A DNA stretch of 64,000 nucleotides from JAEZKC01 sp046546375. Its GTDB lineage: Bacteria; Fibrobacterota; Chitinivibrionia; Chitinivibrionales; Chitinispirillaceae. Below are positions 1 to 8,131 of the stretch, in pieces. The translations under genes were made by a program, and so were the position numbers. The notes under the pieces are model-generated. The model was not told the origin of the DNA. It ran no database searches and saw only the letters and a program-made list of their open reading frames with translations. The stretch's first letter is position 1, and the number at the start of each line of letters is the position of its first letter. The stretch lies in assembly GCA_046546375.1 (NCBI GenBank), contig JBKGXV010000006.1, positions 17,137 to 81,136 on the forward strand, given 5' to 3'.

Positions 1-892
1 CGAATTCGTTAAGATAGCCTGTGATTGTGTCGGTGTAGTTCACTTTGTCTTTGGAAACATCTAGAGAACGCGTTCTGATTCCAAGCGCTTTCTTGAGAAA
101 ATCCGGAAGCTGTAACCCTGCACCGGAGTAAGGATTGATGACGAGTCTTATTTTCTTGAACTTGGGATGCCAAGGGTTGGGTAGAATGTTCTCTGCATAC
201 TGTAAATCTTTTCTGTTACGAATGCTGAAGGCCGCTTGAGGATAGGGGAGCTCAAAGTAGCGGATCCGAGAAGGATTCCTTTCGATAAAACTCTGTTCCA
301 CAGCTGCCACAGCAGGAAAGATCACTCCGGAATCAGACAGCGGATCTTTTTCCTTGTTCAACTGTCCGAGTCTGTGCATTGCACCAGGAATCATCCCAGA
401 GGTTCTGCTGAATGCAAACACCCCCGGAATCATCTTTCTGTTCTCCCATTCCACAGTTGCAGAGCGGTGAAATCCACATTTCAGTCTTCGGGGTGAAATC
501 AGCGGAATAGCAATGTCCGCTTGCGATTTCATGAACAGTTCACAGGCTCTGTCAATTATTCCGGGTGTCAGAAAAACCGCTTCGCAAGGTGTTATCAGGT
601 GGCCGCTGCTCTGCGTATCCGTGTTTCTGAAAAGTCCGGCAATATTTTCAAGCGTTGCCGTTGACGGTGATATCCTTTTGGTTATAAACCGCTTGCTGAA
701 AAGCTCATCCACTTTATCCGGACCTATTATCTTTATACTCTTTATATATTTTGACTCCTGAAGAGCCTCCACGACCCAGTCAAGAAATGGCTTTCCATGC
801 AGAGGAACAAGTGCCGAATGGGTAATCTGAGCATCGTTGCTCAAATCTCCGGCCTGGTCCGCAGCTAAAACGAGAGCTTCAATTTCCCGCAT
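1..892 (-). CDS. MobA-like nucleotidyltransferase domain fused to the start of a DAGK-type lipid kinase domain (partial, cut by the window edge)
   Basis: The frame is open from an ATG at 892 to the window start with no stop, giving at least 297 residues; it was found by reading the minus strand directly. Residues 1 to about 245 resemble the MobA/NTP_transf_3 fold: the N-terminus LVLAADQAG corresponds to the nucleotide-binding loop and VPLHGKPFLDWV to the usual 'xxGKPLLxW' segment, but the glycine-rich G-x-S/R-M-G signature is missing. From about residue 246 the text IRLVINPYSGAG (Asn253-Gly257) matches the N-P-x-S-G-x-G hallmark that opens diacylglycerol kinase catalytic domains. The start lies 14 bases after the LigD stop, so it is probably the last visible gene of the Ku-LigD operon. 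The product of the transferase is unknown; the lipid-kinase half is inferred from about 45 residues only. Confidence 0.6.
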   Translation of the reverse strand, partial: MREIEALVLAADQAGDLSNDAQITHSALVPLHGKPFLDWVVEALQESKYIKSIKIIGPDKVDELFSKRFITKRISPSTATLENIAGLFRNTDTQSSGHLITPCEAVFLTPGIIDRACELFMKSQADIAIPLISPRRLKCGFHRSATVEWENRKMIPGVFAFSRTSGMIPGAMHRLGQLNKEKDPLSDSGVIFPAVAAVEQSFIERNPSRIRYFELPYPQAAFSIRNRKDLQYAENILPNPWHPKFKKIRLVINPYSGAGLQLPDFLKKALGIRTRSLDVSKDKVNYTDTITGYLNEF

Positions 893-906
893 CGCGTTTC
901 TCCCAA

Positions 907-3420
907 TTACGTGTTGCTGAACAGTTTTTTCAGTCTCTCCAGAGCCGCCGACATATCTATTCCTTTGCCCAGAACAGGCCTCCAGAGATCCCCTAGCTCT
1001 TCAAGCCTTTTAGTCATGGTTTGCATGTTGTAATTAAAAGGATCAAGATTCTTATTTACTTCATCCCAGTGCAGTGGAGCAGAAACGGGAGCACCGGGGC
1101 GGGGGCGCAGAGAATAGGCACTGGCCATCGTTTTGCCTTTTGTATTCTGGAGATAATCCAGATACACCTTCCCTTTTCTTTTTGAAGGCAGTCTTTCCAG
1201 GCTGGTAATGGAAGGCAGTTCTTTGTTAACTAACATACACACAAGCATCGCAAACTGGCGTGATTGATCATAGGTATAACGCGCCTGGAGGGGGGTGAAC
1301 ACATGAAGACCTGTAGCTCCGGAAGTTTTGACATAATGCGGGATGTCGATTTGATTCAATACCGTATGCACCGCTTTTGCAGCCTCCACAACATAAAAGA
1401 AAGGGCATTCAAGCGGGTCCAGATCAATCACCATCACATCAGGGTAGTCGAGGCTTGAAATCCGGCTTACCCAGGGATTTATTTCGATTGCTCCGAGGTT
1501 GGCAATGTATATCAGACTCGCCTCATCCTGACATACCAGATACCTGATGTTATCCTTTCCCTCTCCGGATTCGACTGTCACGGTTTCAACCCATTCCGGT
1601 ACAGTTTCCATATCTTTGTGAAAGAAATGTTTCCCTTTGATCCCGTCCGGGAATCTATGCAGCGATTGGGGACGATCCCTGAGATGAGGAAGAATCCATT
1701 CGGCAACAGTTCTGTAGTAATTGATCATCTCACCTTTGGTGATATTTTCATCCGGCCAATAAACTTTATCCGCATTAGTCACCGAAACCGGCTTGCTGTC
1801 AATATTCAGTTTCTGCTCTTTGGTCATCGGTGCAAAACGTGGTTGGGGTTTTGAAGGTATTTCACGGACTACCGATTGTGGATTCTTATCCTCTCTGAAA
1901 CCCAGGAATACGGGATGTCTCATGATACCATCGTCTGTCCAGTCAGAAAATTTAACCATACAGACAAGCTCTGGCCGAATCCAGTGAACCTGTTCCTGTC
2001 TGGGCAGTTTCTCTTTGAATGGACAACGCCCTGTAATCATTTCATTCAGTTTTTCCCTGATCTCAACGAGTTGCGCATCAGAGAATCCACCGCCCACATT
2101 TCCTATGTAGTTAAGTCGATCATTTTCATATACACCGACGACAAGCGATCCCAGTCCCTTTCTGCCACCCTTGGGTTCGGTAAACCCGCCAATAACAGCT
2201 TCCTGCTGTTTCACGATTTTGATTTTGCGCCAATGCCAGCTTCTGGAATTTGTGATGTAAGGACTGCCGCTCTCTTTTGCTACAATACCTTCCAGACCAA
2301 GCTTTTTCGCACTCTCATAAAATGCTTTTCCAGTTTTCTCTATATGTGCGTTATATTTTATGTGATCGAGTTCCGGAAGAACTGATCGCAGAAGCCGCTT
2401 TCTTTTGTGAAGGGGGAGGCCGGTAAGATCGTGCCCTTCGAAATAAAGGAGGTCGAAAACGTAGTAAACCAGCACTCCCCGGGGATTGCTCCGGTAGTTC
2501 TGAAGAGCCCCGAAATCCGATCTGCCTTCGCTGTCCAGTACCACTATTTCTCCGTCAAATACCGCCTCAAATTGTAGATTTCCCAAGTCCCGCGCCACAG
2601 GAGGATAGTGATCTATAAAACTTTTTCCGTTTCTTGAATAAAGTCCGACCGCACCATGAAGACATTCCGCAACAGCTCTGTAACCATCCCACTTTATTTC
2701 GAATAACCACCCCTCCTTATCGAATGGCTTCTCCACGAGTTGGGCAAGCATCGGACGCACCGGTCCTGTGAAATCGCTGCGCGGCGCATCTTCGAGCACT
2801 TCCCGGAACGGAACTGATCCAGCCGTATCGGAATTTTTTGTACCGATCTTAATCTCCTCCATGGACAACCCGCTTCGAGCGGATCGGTTCTCTCTGAGCA
2901 CATCTTCTTTTTCACTGGAGAACTCATCTGTTTTCTTGAGCAGCAACCAGCTGTTTTCCCCTTTCCCCGACATCTTCACCAGGTGGAACATTCCCTTGAG
3001 TCTTTCTCCCTCAAGAGAGAATACAGCATTCCCTTTGGACAACCCGTTTGCGAAAGCCCTCTCTGTATTCTCTTTGCCCTCTTTACCCGGAACGGAGTAG
3101 TATCCCTCGTCCCAAATCATAACAGTTCCGGCACCGTAGCTTCCTTCAGGAATAACGCCTTCGAAGTTGCGGTAGTCAAATGGGTGATCCTCCACCATCA
3201 TGGCGAGTCTTTTCTGTCCGGGGTCAAGAGACGGTCCCTTGGGAACAGCCCAGCTCTTAAGTACTCCATCTACTTCCAGCCGCAGATCATAGTGCAGATG
3301 ACTGGCACGGTGTTTCTGAATGACAAAGCGGGGTTTTCCCTCAAAATTCCCGCTCTGTCCCGGAGCGGGTTCGGAGGTTTTGCTGAAATCCCTTTTCTTT
3401 TTATATTCGTCAAGCTGCAT
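907..3420 (-). CDS. ligD: ATP-dependent DNA ligase D (phosphoesterase-ligase-polymerase)
   Basis: This is the multifunctional end-processing and sealing enzyme of bacterial non-homologous end joining. The 837 residues carry, in order, a 3'-phosphoesterase domain (about 30-155, with QKHRASHLHYDLRLE giving the His37, His41, His43 and Asp45 cluster), an ATP-dependent ligase domain (about 220-525, nucleotidyl-lysine Lys243 in EIKWDGYR) with OB fold, and an archaeo-eukaryotic primase-type polymerase domain (about 540-830, metal ligands in VMVIDLDP, Asp665 and Asp667). The order and length match the Pseudomonas type rather than the mycobacterial polymerase-first type. The ATG lies inside the end of Ku, with an 11-base overlap, which implies translational coupling. 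All catalytic motifs look intact. Confidence 0.96.
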   Translation of the reverse strand: MQLDEYKKKRDFSKTSEPAPGQSGNFEGKPRFVIQKHRASHLHYDLRLEVDGVLKSWAVPKGPSLDPGQKRLAMMVEDHPFDYRNFEGVIPEGSYGAGTVMIWDEGYYSVPGKEGKENTERAFANGLSKGNAVFSLEGERLKGMFHLVKMSGKGENSWLLLKKTDEFSSEKEDVLRENRSARSGLSMEEIKIGTKNSDTAGSVPFREVLEDAPRSDFTGPVRPMLAQLVEKPFDKEGWLFEIKWDGYRAVAECLHGAVGLYSRNGKSFIDHYPPVARDLGNLQFEAVFDGEIVVLDSEGRSDFGALQNYRSNPRGVLVYYVFDLLYFEGHDLTGLPLHKRKRLLRSVLPELDHIKYNAHIEKTGKAFYESAKKLGLEGIVAKESGSPYITNSRSWHWRKIKIVKQQEAVIGGFTEPKGGRKGLGSLVVGVYENDRLNYIGNVGGGFSDAQLVEIREKLNEMITGRCPFKEKLPRQEQVHWIRPELVCMVKFSDWTDDGIMRHPVFLGFREDKNPQSVVREIPSKPQPRFAPMTKEQKLNIDSKPVSVTNADKVYWPDENITKGEMINYYRTVAEWILPHLRDRPQSLHRFPDGIKGKHFFHKDMETVPEWVETVTVESGEGKDNIRYLVCQDEASLIYIANLGAIEINPWVSRISSLDYPDVMVIDLDPLECPFFYVVEAAKAVHTVLNQIDIPHYVKTSGATGLHVFTPLQARYTYDQSRQFAMLVCMLVNKELPSITSLERLPSKRKGKVYLDYLQNTKGKTMASAYSLRPRPGAPVSAPLHWDEVNKNLDPFNYNMQTMTKRLEELGDLWRPVLGKGIDMSAALERLKKLFSNT

Positions 3421-4201
3421 TTTTCTGCTTTTTAGCCACTTCCAGGCTTTCAGAAAGTCTTGAGAACAGATCCGTTACGCCGCTAGGCACCGGTTCCTCC
3501 CTGACCGGCTCGGGTGTCTTCCCCTCCACCTTTTCCTGAATGATTCGTTTGAGATCTTCATAATAAGTGTCGTGGTACTGCTCAGGTTTCCAGGGCTCGG
3601 AAAGCTGTTCGATCAGACTGACCGCCATTTCCATCTCCTTCGGGGCAACGGATTCCTCCCCTTTGGAGGGAAGGTCAAGTTCTTTACTGGAACGGATTTC
3701 ATCTGCGAAACGCATCTGATTCAAAATGATCACATCCTCCTCAGCTTTTACCAATGCCATATGTTCCTTGGTTTTCATCACATACCGTGCGATTCCTACC
3801 TTGCCGCTTTTACGCATGGCTTCCCTCAGAAGCACATATGCCTTTTTTGCCTCTCTCACGGGTTCCAGATAATAGGGTTTCTCGAGAAATTTCTGATCTA
3901 TTTCATCTCCCTTGGTGAACCCCACAATTTCAATGGTCTGGGTCTTTTTGACATTAGCCCGCTTGAAATCATCTTTTTCCAGCACGACATAATCGTTTTT
4001 CCGGTACTGATATCCCTTCACGACATCTCCAAAAGGAACTTCTTCCCCAGTATCCTTGCATACCCTTACATACCCTATTCTGCAGCGATCGCTGCGCCGC
4101 AGCATATCGAAATTGATTTTATGGGTTTTTGTGGCATCATAAAGTTTAACCGGGATGTAGATCAGCCCGAAGCTGATTGCACCTGACCAGATAGATCGCA
4201 T
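3410..4201 (-). CDS. ku: Bacterial Ku DNA end-binding protein
   Basis: Ku homodimers thread onto double-strand break ends and recruit LigD. The 263-residue protein opens with MRSIWSGAISFGLIYIPVKL, the typical start of bacterial Ku, and contains the whole bridge and beta-barrel core, including HMALVKAEEDVIILNQMRF and the LIEQLSEPWKPEQYHDTY segment. The C-terminal tail after about residue 230 is short and only moderately basic, so it lacks the long lysine-rich extension of some actinobacterial Ku proteins. A G-rich Shine-Dalgarno stretch precedes the ATG. It starts 12 bases after the aldolase stop and overlaps ligD by 11 bases, so ku and ligD form a coupled NHEJ pair. Confidence 0.96.
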   Translation of the reverse strand: MRSIWSGAISFGLIYIPVKLYDATKTHKINFDMLRRSDRCRIGYVRVCKDTGEEVPFGDVVKGYQYRKNDYVVLEKDDFKRANVKKTQTIEIVGFTKGDEIDQKFLEKPYYLEPVREAKKAYVLLREAMRKSGKVGIARYVMKTKEHMALVKAEEDVIILNQMRFADEIRSSKELDLPSKGEESVAPKEMEMAVSLIEQLSEPWKPEQYHDTYYEDLKRIIQEKVEGKTPEPVREEPVPSGVTDLFSRLSESLEVAKKQKNAA

Positions 4202-4213
4202 ACGCCCCCCTGT

Positions 4214-5245
4214 TCATGAGGAGAATTCATTCTCCATGGAATCGATGTAGCTGCCGCTGCTCGCTGCACTGTTGCAGCGGGCTCTGTGAACAAATACACT
4301 CTGAGCTTCCGGTTCGTTTTCTCTGCGCCCCTTCCAGATATCCATGGGCTGCTGCTGAAGAGCGCGGGAAAAGGAGAAGGTCAGTTTCCAAGGATTCCCC
4401 ACCATTCTGTTCATCGCATTGAGATGACGGGTGGCGTGAACAGATTCCTGTCCTCCTGAAAGAAAGGCAATGCCGGGTACGGCAGCAGGTACCGTGCGTC
4501 GCAGAGTGCGAATAGTGGCATTGGCCACCTCCTCGGCATTTGACTGTACGGTTGAATTCTTTCCGGGTACCACCATGTTTGGTTTAAGTATCAGCCCTTC
4601 AAAAAACACTTTGTGTTCGCGCAGGATTTCGAAAAGAATTCCCAGTGTTTTTTCAGTCGCTCTCTCGCAGGCACTGATATCGTGGTTGCCATCCATGAGG
4701 ACTTCGGGTTCCACTATGGGAACGATTTCATTTTCCTGACACAGCGCGGCGTATCTGGCCAGTGCTTCAGCGTTGGCTTTAATGCACAGGTCGGAAGGCG
4801 TTTTATCACTGATGGAGAGGACTGCCCGCCATTTGGCGAAACGTGCTCCCAGACTTCTGTACTCCACCAGCCGTTCTCTCAAACCGTCCAGACCCTCCGT
4901 CACCATTTCTCCCGAAAAGAAGGGGAGAGGCTTGGTTCCCTTATCCACCTTTATTCCGGGGATTATTCCCCGGTCCGTGAGAAAAGCGGTTAAGGCTTTT
5001 CCCTCTTCGGTTTTCTGGCGGATGGTTTCGTCAAAAAGAATAACTCCGGAGATGAAATGTTCGAGGTCCGATGCGGAAAAGAGCATCCGTCTGTATTCTC
5101 TGCGGGTTTCCGGGGTGGAATCCACATTGATTTTCTGAAAGCGTTTGGTAATGGTACCGGTGCTTTCATCGGCAGCGAGAATGCCTTTGCCTTCAGCTGT
5201 AAGGGCCGAGGCCGTTGCGGTCAGAGTGTTGTAGCGTTGTTCCAT
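4214..5245 (-). CDS. Class I fructose-bisphosphate aldolase
   Basis: A glycolytic/gluconeogenic enzyme of the Schiff-base type, cleaving fructose 1,6-bisphosphate to two triose phosphates. The 343 residues contain GKGILAADESTGTI near the N-terminus, Lys138 in RFAKWR, the acidic VEPEVL motif (Glu179/Glu181) and the Schiff-base lysine Lys221 in LILKPNMV; SGGQ near the C-terminus closes the phosphate site. It is the eukaryote-like class I form, also found in some bacteria. A perfect AAAGGAGG ribosome-binding site lies 7 bases before the ATG. It is the first gene of a run with ku, ligD and the truncated transferase; no functional link with NHEJ is known to me, so the arrangement may only be transcriptional convenience. 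Confidence 0.95.
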   Translation of the reverse strand: MEQRYNTLTATASALTAEGKGILAADESTGTITKRFQKINVDSTPETRREYRRMLFSASDLEHFISGVILFDETIRQKTEEGKALTAFLTDRGIIPGIKVDKGTKPLPFFSGEMVTEGLDGLRERLVEYRSLGARFAKWRAVLSISDKTPSDLCIKANAEALARYAALCQENEIVPIVEPEVLMDGNHDISACERATEKTLGILFEILREHKVFFEGLILKPNMVVPGKNSTVQSNAEEVANATIRTLRRTVPAAVPGIAFLSGGQESVHATRHLNAMNRMVGNPWKLTFSFSRALQQQPMDIWKGRRENEPEAQSVFVHRARCNSAASSGSYIDSMENEFSS

Positions 5246-5356
5246 AGAATTCCTCCTTTATGATAAGAGGAATCCAGCAAGAATGCGGCCAATTGGGGGG
5301 CTCCGGTGAAAAAATAATTCAGCAGTGATTCCCCTTTAAGGAGAAAATGTACGGGC

Positions 5357-6799
5357 CTATTCGCCCCGTTTCTTCACTCTGATATGAGCCTTTACACTGG
5401 CTTGTTTTTCACTCAGGACCACTCCCGGTGGGGCAATCACCGCCAGCTTAACGGTCGAACTCCGTTTGATATCGGACAGATCAAGAGGCTCTGTGTTTAA
5501 AAACGCAGGCTTGAATTTTCCATGTTGAGGGTACATCAGCCTGAGCGAATCCGGCTGGCTCTCCAGCTTTTCCAAAACAAGATCTTCGTCGAGTTTGCCT
5601 TCGGTTTCGATTTTTACCGGAATATGTGCCGGGATGGTCTTCTGGGCAGTTATGGAAATCGTACGCGGGGTGATTTGACTGACACTGAGGCCGGAGGGAA
5701 TATCTATATCCTTGTCGCTGATGATCACAGTCTGTTTTCCTTCATTCAGTTTGCTCATGTCCACCGAAGCGGCCAAAGCAGCCTGGTCAAAAAGAAAAAG
5801 CCGCTCAGATCCGCTCAGGGAGACTTTTACTTCAGTTGTTTTGGGTTCCTCGATAATCCAGTTTGAAGGGACATTTTTGTAAACAACCGGAATCGTAAAA
5901 CTTCTGTTGACCGTATCGGATCTATAGGCGAACATGAACCAGATTACGAAAGAAAGCGCGGCGGCGGTCATTTTCAGACCCGGGTTGCGGAACAGAATCC
6001 TTTTCTTTCCATTACCTGAGGGGAAAATACCACTGTAGAAAAGTTCCAACTTTCTCTGCAGCTCAGATGGGTTGATCTTCTCCAGTTTTCCTCTTCGGGC
6101 AAGAGTTATGGTTCCCCTTTCTTCCGAAACTGCAATGACACAGGCATCACTTCGCTCGGACAAACCCAGGGCTGCGGTATGACGGGTTCCGCTTTGGCCT
6201 ACCTCCGAATCGTTCAGAGACAGAGGTAGTCTGACACCGAATTTATCTATGCGTTCACCCTCCACTATGACCGCTCCGTCATGGTTGGGGGTGAGCGGGT
6301 GGAAAATGCTGTATAGCAGCGAGGGACTTATTCTTCCATTCAGGGAAATTCCTCCGCTCAGGTGCCTCTCAAGACAATCCTTTCCTTTAAGCACGATGAG
6401 TGCGCCGATTTTTTCCGAGGCCATGCGTTTTATACTGTCCACCAGACTTTCCAGAGTTCGGTTTGAAGCTAGAAGGTTGTGTTTCGATTTCAGGCTCCCT
6501 ATTCTGGAAAGTCTCTCTATGGCCATGCGGATATCATCCTGGAAGATCAGAACAAGTGCAATCAGGGCAGCCGTGAGTCCCGCATGAAAAAGCATTGATG
6601 TCATATACATATTCAGAAAACGCGCAAGTCCGAAAACCGAAAGAACCACCATCACGCCGATGATCACGGATCGAGATGCGCGGCGTTTGAGCCAGGTGAG
6701 AATCAAATAGAGCAGAATGGTAATTATTGCCATGTCGAAGACATCGGCAGCGCGAATGCTGGACAGAAGTAGTTTGATAGAAGAAATCACAAAGTACAC
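5357..6799 (-). CDS. cdaA: Diadenylate cyclase CdaA fused to a YbbR (CdaR-like) regulator
   Basis: Predicted to make cyclic di-AMP from two ATP at the membrane. The 480 residues begin with three hydrophobic segments (about 22-38, 45-62, 68-88), followed by a DAC catalytic domain (about 95-255) with the signature DGAVIV (Asp174-Gly-Ala) and GTRHTAALG (204-212). A fourth hydrophobic segment (about 275-292) then leads into two YbbR repeats (about 298-375 and 380-470). In Firmicutes CdaA and its regulator CdaR are separate adjacent genes; here both lie on one chain. The fourth segment would place the YbbR repeats outside the cytoplasm, as in free-standing CdaR. It lies between the PfkB kinase gene and the aldolase, with gaps of about 110 bases either side. 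No glmM is nearby. Confidence 0.9.
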   Translation of the reverse strand: MYFVISSIKLLLSSIRAADVFDMAIITILLYLILTWLKRRASRSVIIGVMVVLSVFGLARFLNMYMTSMLFHAGLTAALIALVLIFQDDIRMAIERLSRIGSLKSKHNLLASNRTLESLVDSIKRMASEKIGALIVLKGKDCLERHLSGGISLNGRISPSLLYSIFHPLTPNHDGAVIVEGERIDKFGVRLPLSLNDSEVGQSGTRHTAALGLSERSDACVIAVSEERGTITLARRGKLEKINPSELQRKLELFYSGIFPSGNGKKRILFRNPGLKMTAAALSFVIWFMFAYRSDTVNRSFTIPVVYKNVPSNWIIEEPKTTEVKVSLSGSERLFLFDQAALAASVDMSKLNEGKQTVIISDKDIDIPSGLSVSQITPRTISITAQKTIPAHIPVKIETEGKLDEDLVLEKLESQPDSLRLMYPQHGKFKPAFLNTEPLDLSDIKRSSTVKLAVIAPPGVVLSEKQASVKAHIRVKKRGE

Positions 6800-6910
6800 C
6801 GGGTAAAGTGAATGGTATGAGACCTGTTGTTCAGACGGATTGGCGTGTCTGCAGCTGAATTCCGTTTCGGTAACAGCTCTATTGCATTCTCTTTGAAAGT
6901 TATTCCTGTT

Positions 6911-7927
6911 TTAACTTGAAAGGCGGGAATCTGTTGGAAGCAGCTTTTTGACCCGTGCCCATCCCTCATCGGGAATATCCGCACCAAGCACCTGGCACAC
7001 TTCATAGCCGCATTGTGAGCCGAGATTGCCGCAGGTTTCAATGTCGTAGCCTTTGACCAAGCCGTAGAGAAAACCGGAAGCCCACAGATCTCCTGCTCCG
7101 GTAGTGTCTATCGCCTCACCACTGCCGCATGCGGCAATTTTGTGAATTTTGCCTTTGTGAGCAATTAGGCTGCCTTTTTTGCCCACTTTCACTACAGCTA
7201 TTTGGGCTTGCTTTGCCAGTGAAGAGATGGCTTCGTCTTTATTTCTGAAACCGGTAAATGCAGCGGCTTCATCCTCATTGGCTATGAGGATATCTACATA
7301 ATCACTCATGATCTCTTCCAGAAGCTCTCGCGACTCTTCCACTATTGTATAGCTGGCCAGATCCAGAGAAACGAATGCGCCGGCCTTTTTGGCAGCTCTC
7401 AGAGAAGCTTTCAGAAGCTGGGGGTTAAAAAGAAGATAGCCTTCGATGTGAACCAGTACAGAGTCTTCGAAATGATCTGCCGAGATTTCCTCCGGGAGAG
7501 TTTCCGAGGAAGCACCCAGATAGGTAAGCATTGATCGCTGGGCATCGGGGGTCACGATTGAGAGTACATGTCCGGTAGGTGATTTTGAAGAAAGGAGAAA
7601 CGGTTCCACATTGCTGCTTTTAAGACTCTGTTCCAGTTCTCGTCCCAGTTCATCATCACCTCTTTTGCCGATGAAGCGGGCATTTCCTCCCAGCTTTCCG
7701 ATCCCCACAATAGTATTGCAGGCTGATCCTCCGGGTACCACGCTGGGCTTGTTGCCGGATTTGGAAAGAACACTGGTTATGTGGGTATGATCAGCGATCA
7801 CCATTCCGCCCTTTTGTGCTCCGGAGGAGAGCAGAAAGTCATCAGATTCAAGAAGGCACAGATCCATGAGAGCAGATCCGATTGCAGCGACTTTGTTGCG
7901 ATTGGGCTGGGTAGTCGGGATGATCAT
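6911..7927 (-). CDS. PfkB-family sugar/nucleoside kinase, adenosine kinase type
   Basis: A ribokinase-family kinase, most likely phosphorylating adenosine or a related nucleoside to the monophosphate. The ATG at 7927 is preferred: it has GGAG eight bases upstream, and the protein then starts just before the first beta strand (VAAIGSALMDL), giving 338 residues. A longer open frame to 8089 adds a low-complexity leader that does not look like protein. Motifs are the substrate-side VPGGSACNT glycine pair (PfkB signature 1) and DTTGAGDLWASGF near the C-terminus, whose second Asp is the catalytic base. The neighbour downstream is the c-di-AMP synthase, also an adenine-nucleotide enzyme, but a joint role is speculation. 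Substrate specificity cannot be settled from sequence alone. Confidence 0.88.
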   Translation of the reverse strand: MIIPTTQPNRNKVAAIGSALMDLCLLESDDFLLSSGAQKGGMVIADHTHITSVLSKSGNKPSVVPGGSACNTIVGIGKLGGNARFIGKRGDDELGRELEQSLKSSNVEPFLLSSKSPTGHVLSIVTPDAQRSMLTYLGASSETLPEEISADHFEDSVLVHIEGYLLFNPQLLKASLRAAKKAGAFVSLDLASYTIVEESRELLEEIMSDYVDILIANEDEAAAFTGFRNKDEAISSLAKQAQIAVVKVGKKGSLIAHKGKIHKIAACGSGEAIDTTGAGDLWASGFLYGLVKGYDIETCGNLGSQCGYEVCQVLGADIPDEGWARVKKLLPTDSRLSS

Positions 7928-7987
7928 TTGTGCTCCAGAGATTTTTTTTGAGTGTTGGAAATTTGCCTGAGAGAAGAAAAATAGATT

Positions 7988-8004
7988 GGGAGGGGGGGAG
8001 GGGG
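7988..8004 (+). other. G-rich run with G-quadruplex potential in a divergent intergenic region
   Basis: The plus strand reads GGG-A-seven G-A-five G, enough for four runs of three guanines with one-base loops. It sits between the divergently transcribed kinase (start 7927) and glycosyltransferase (start 8132), so it could affect transcription of either gene. It is a pattern match only. Confidence 0.4.
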
Positions 8005-8131
8005 CAAAGAGAAAGTGATGTCTCGGTTGTGATCTGTTGATCCCGAAGCGATTCACCAAAAGGGCAAAACTGGCCCCCAAACCTCTCAAAAATCTATATT
8101 TCCTTTCGACCCCTGAATTTTTCCCTTAAAT

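Noticed and set aside
236..761. Short plus-strand frames at the left edge
   Set aside because: They are antisense to a continuous minus-strand coding frame with domain similarity.
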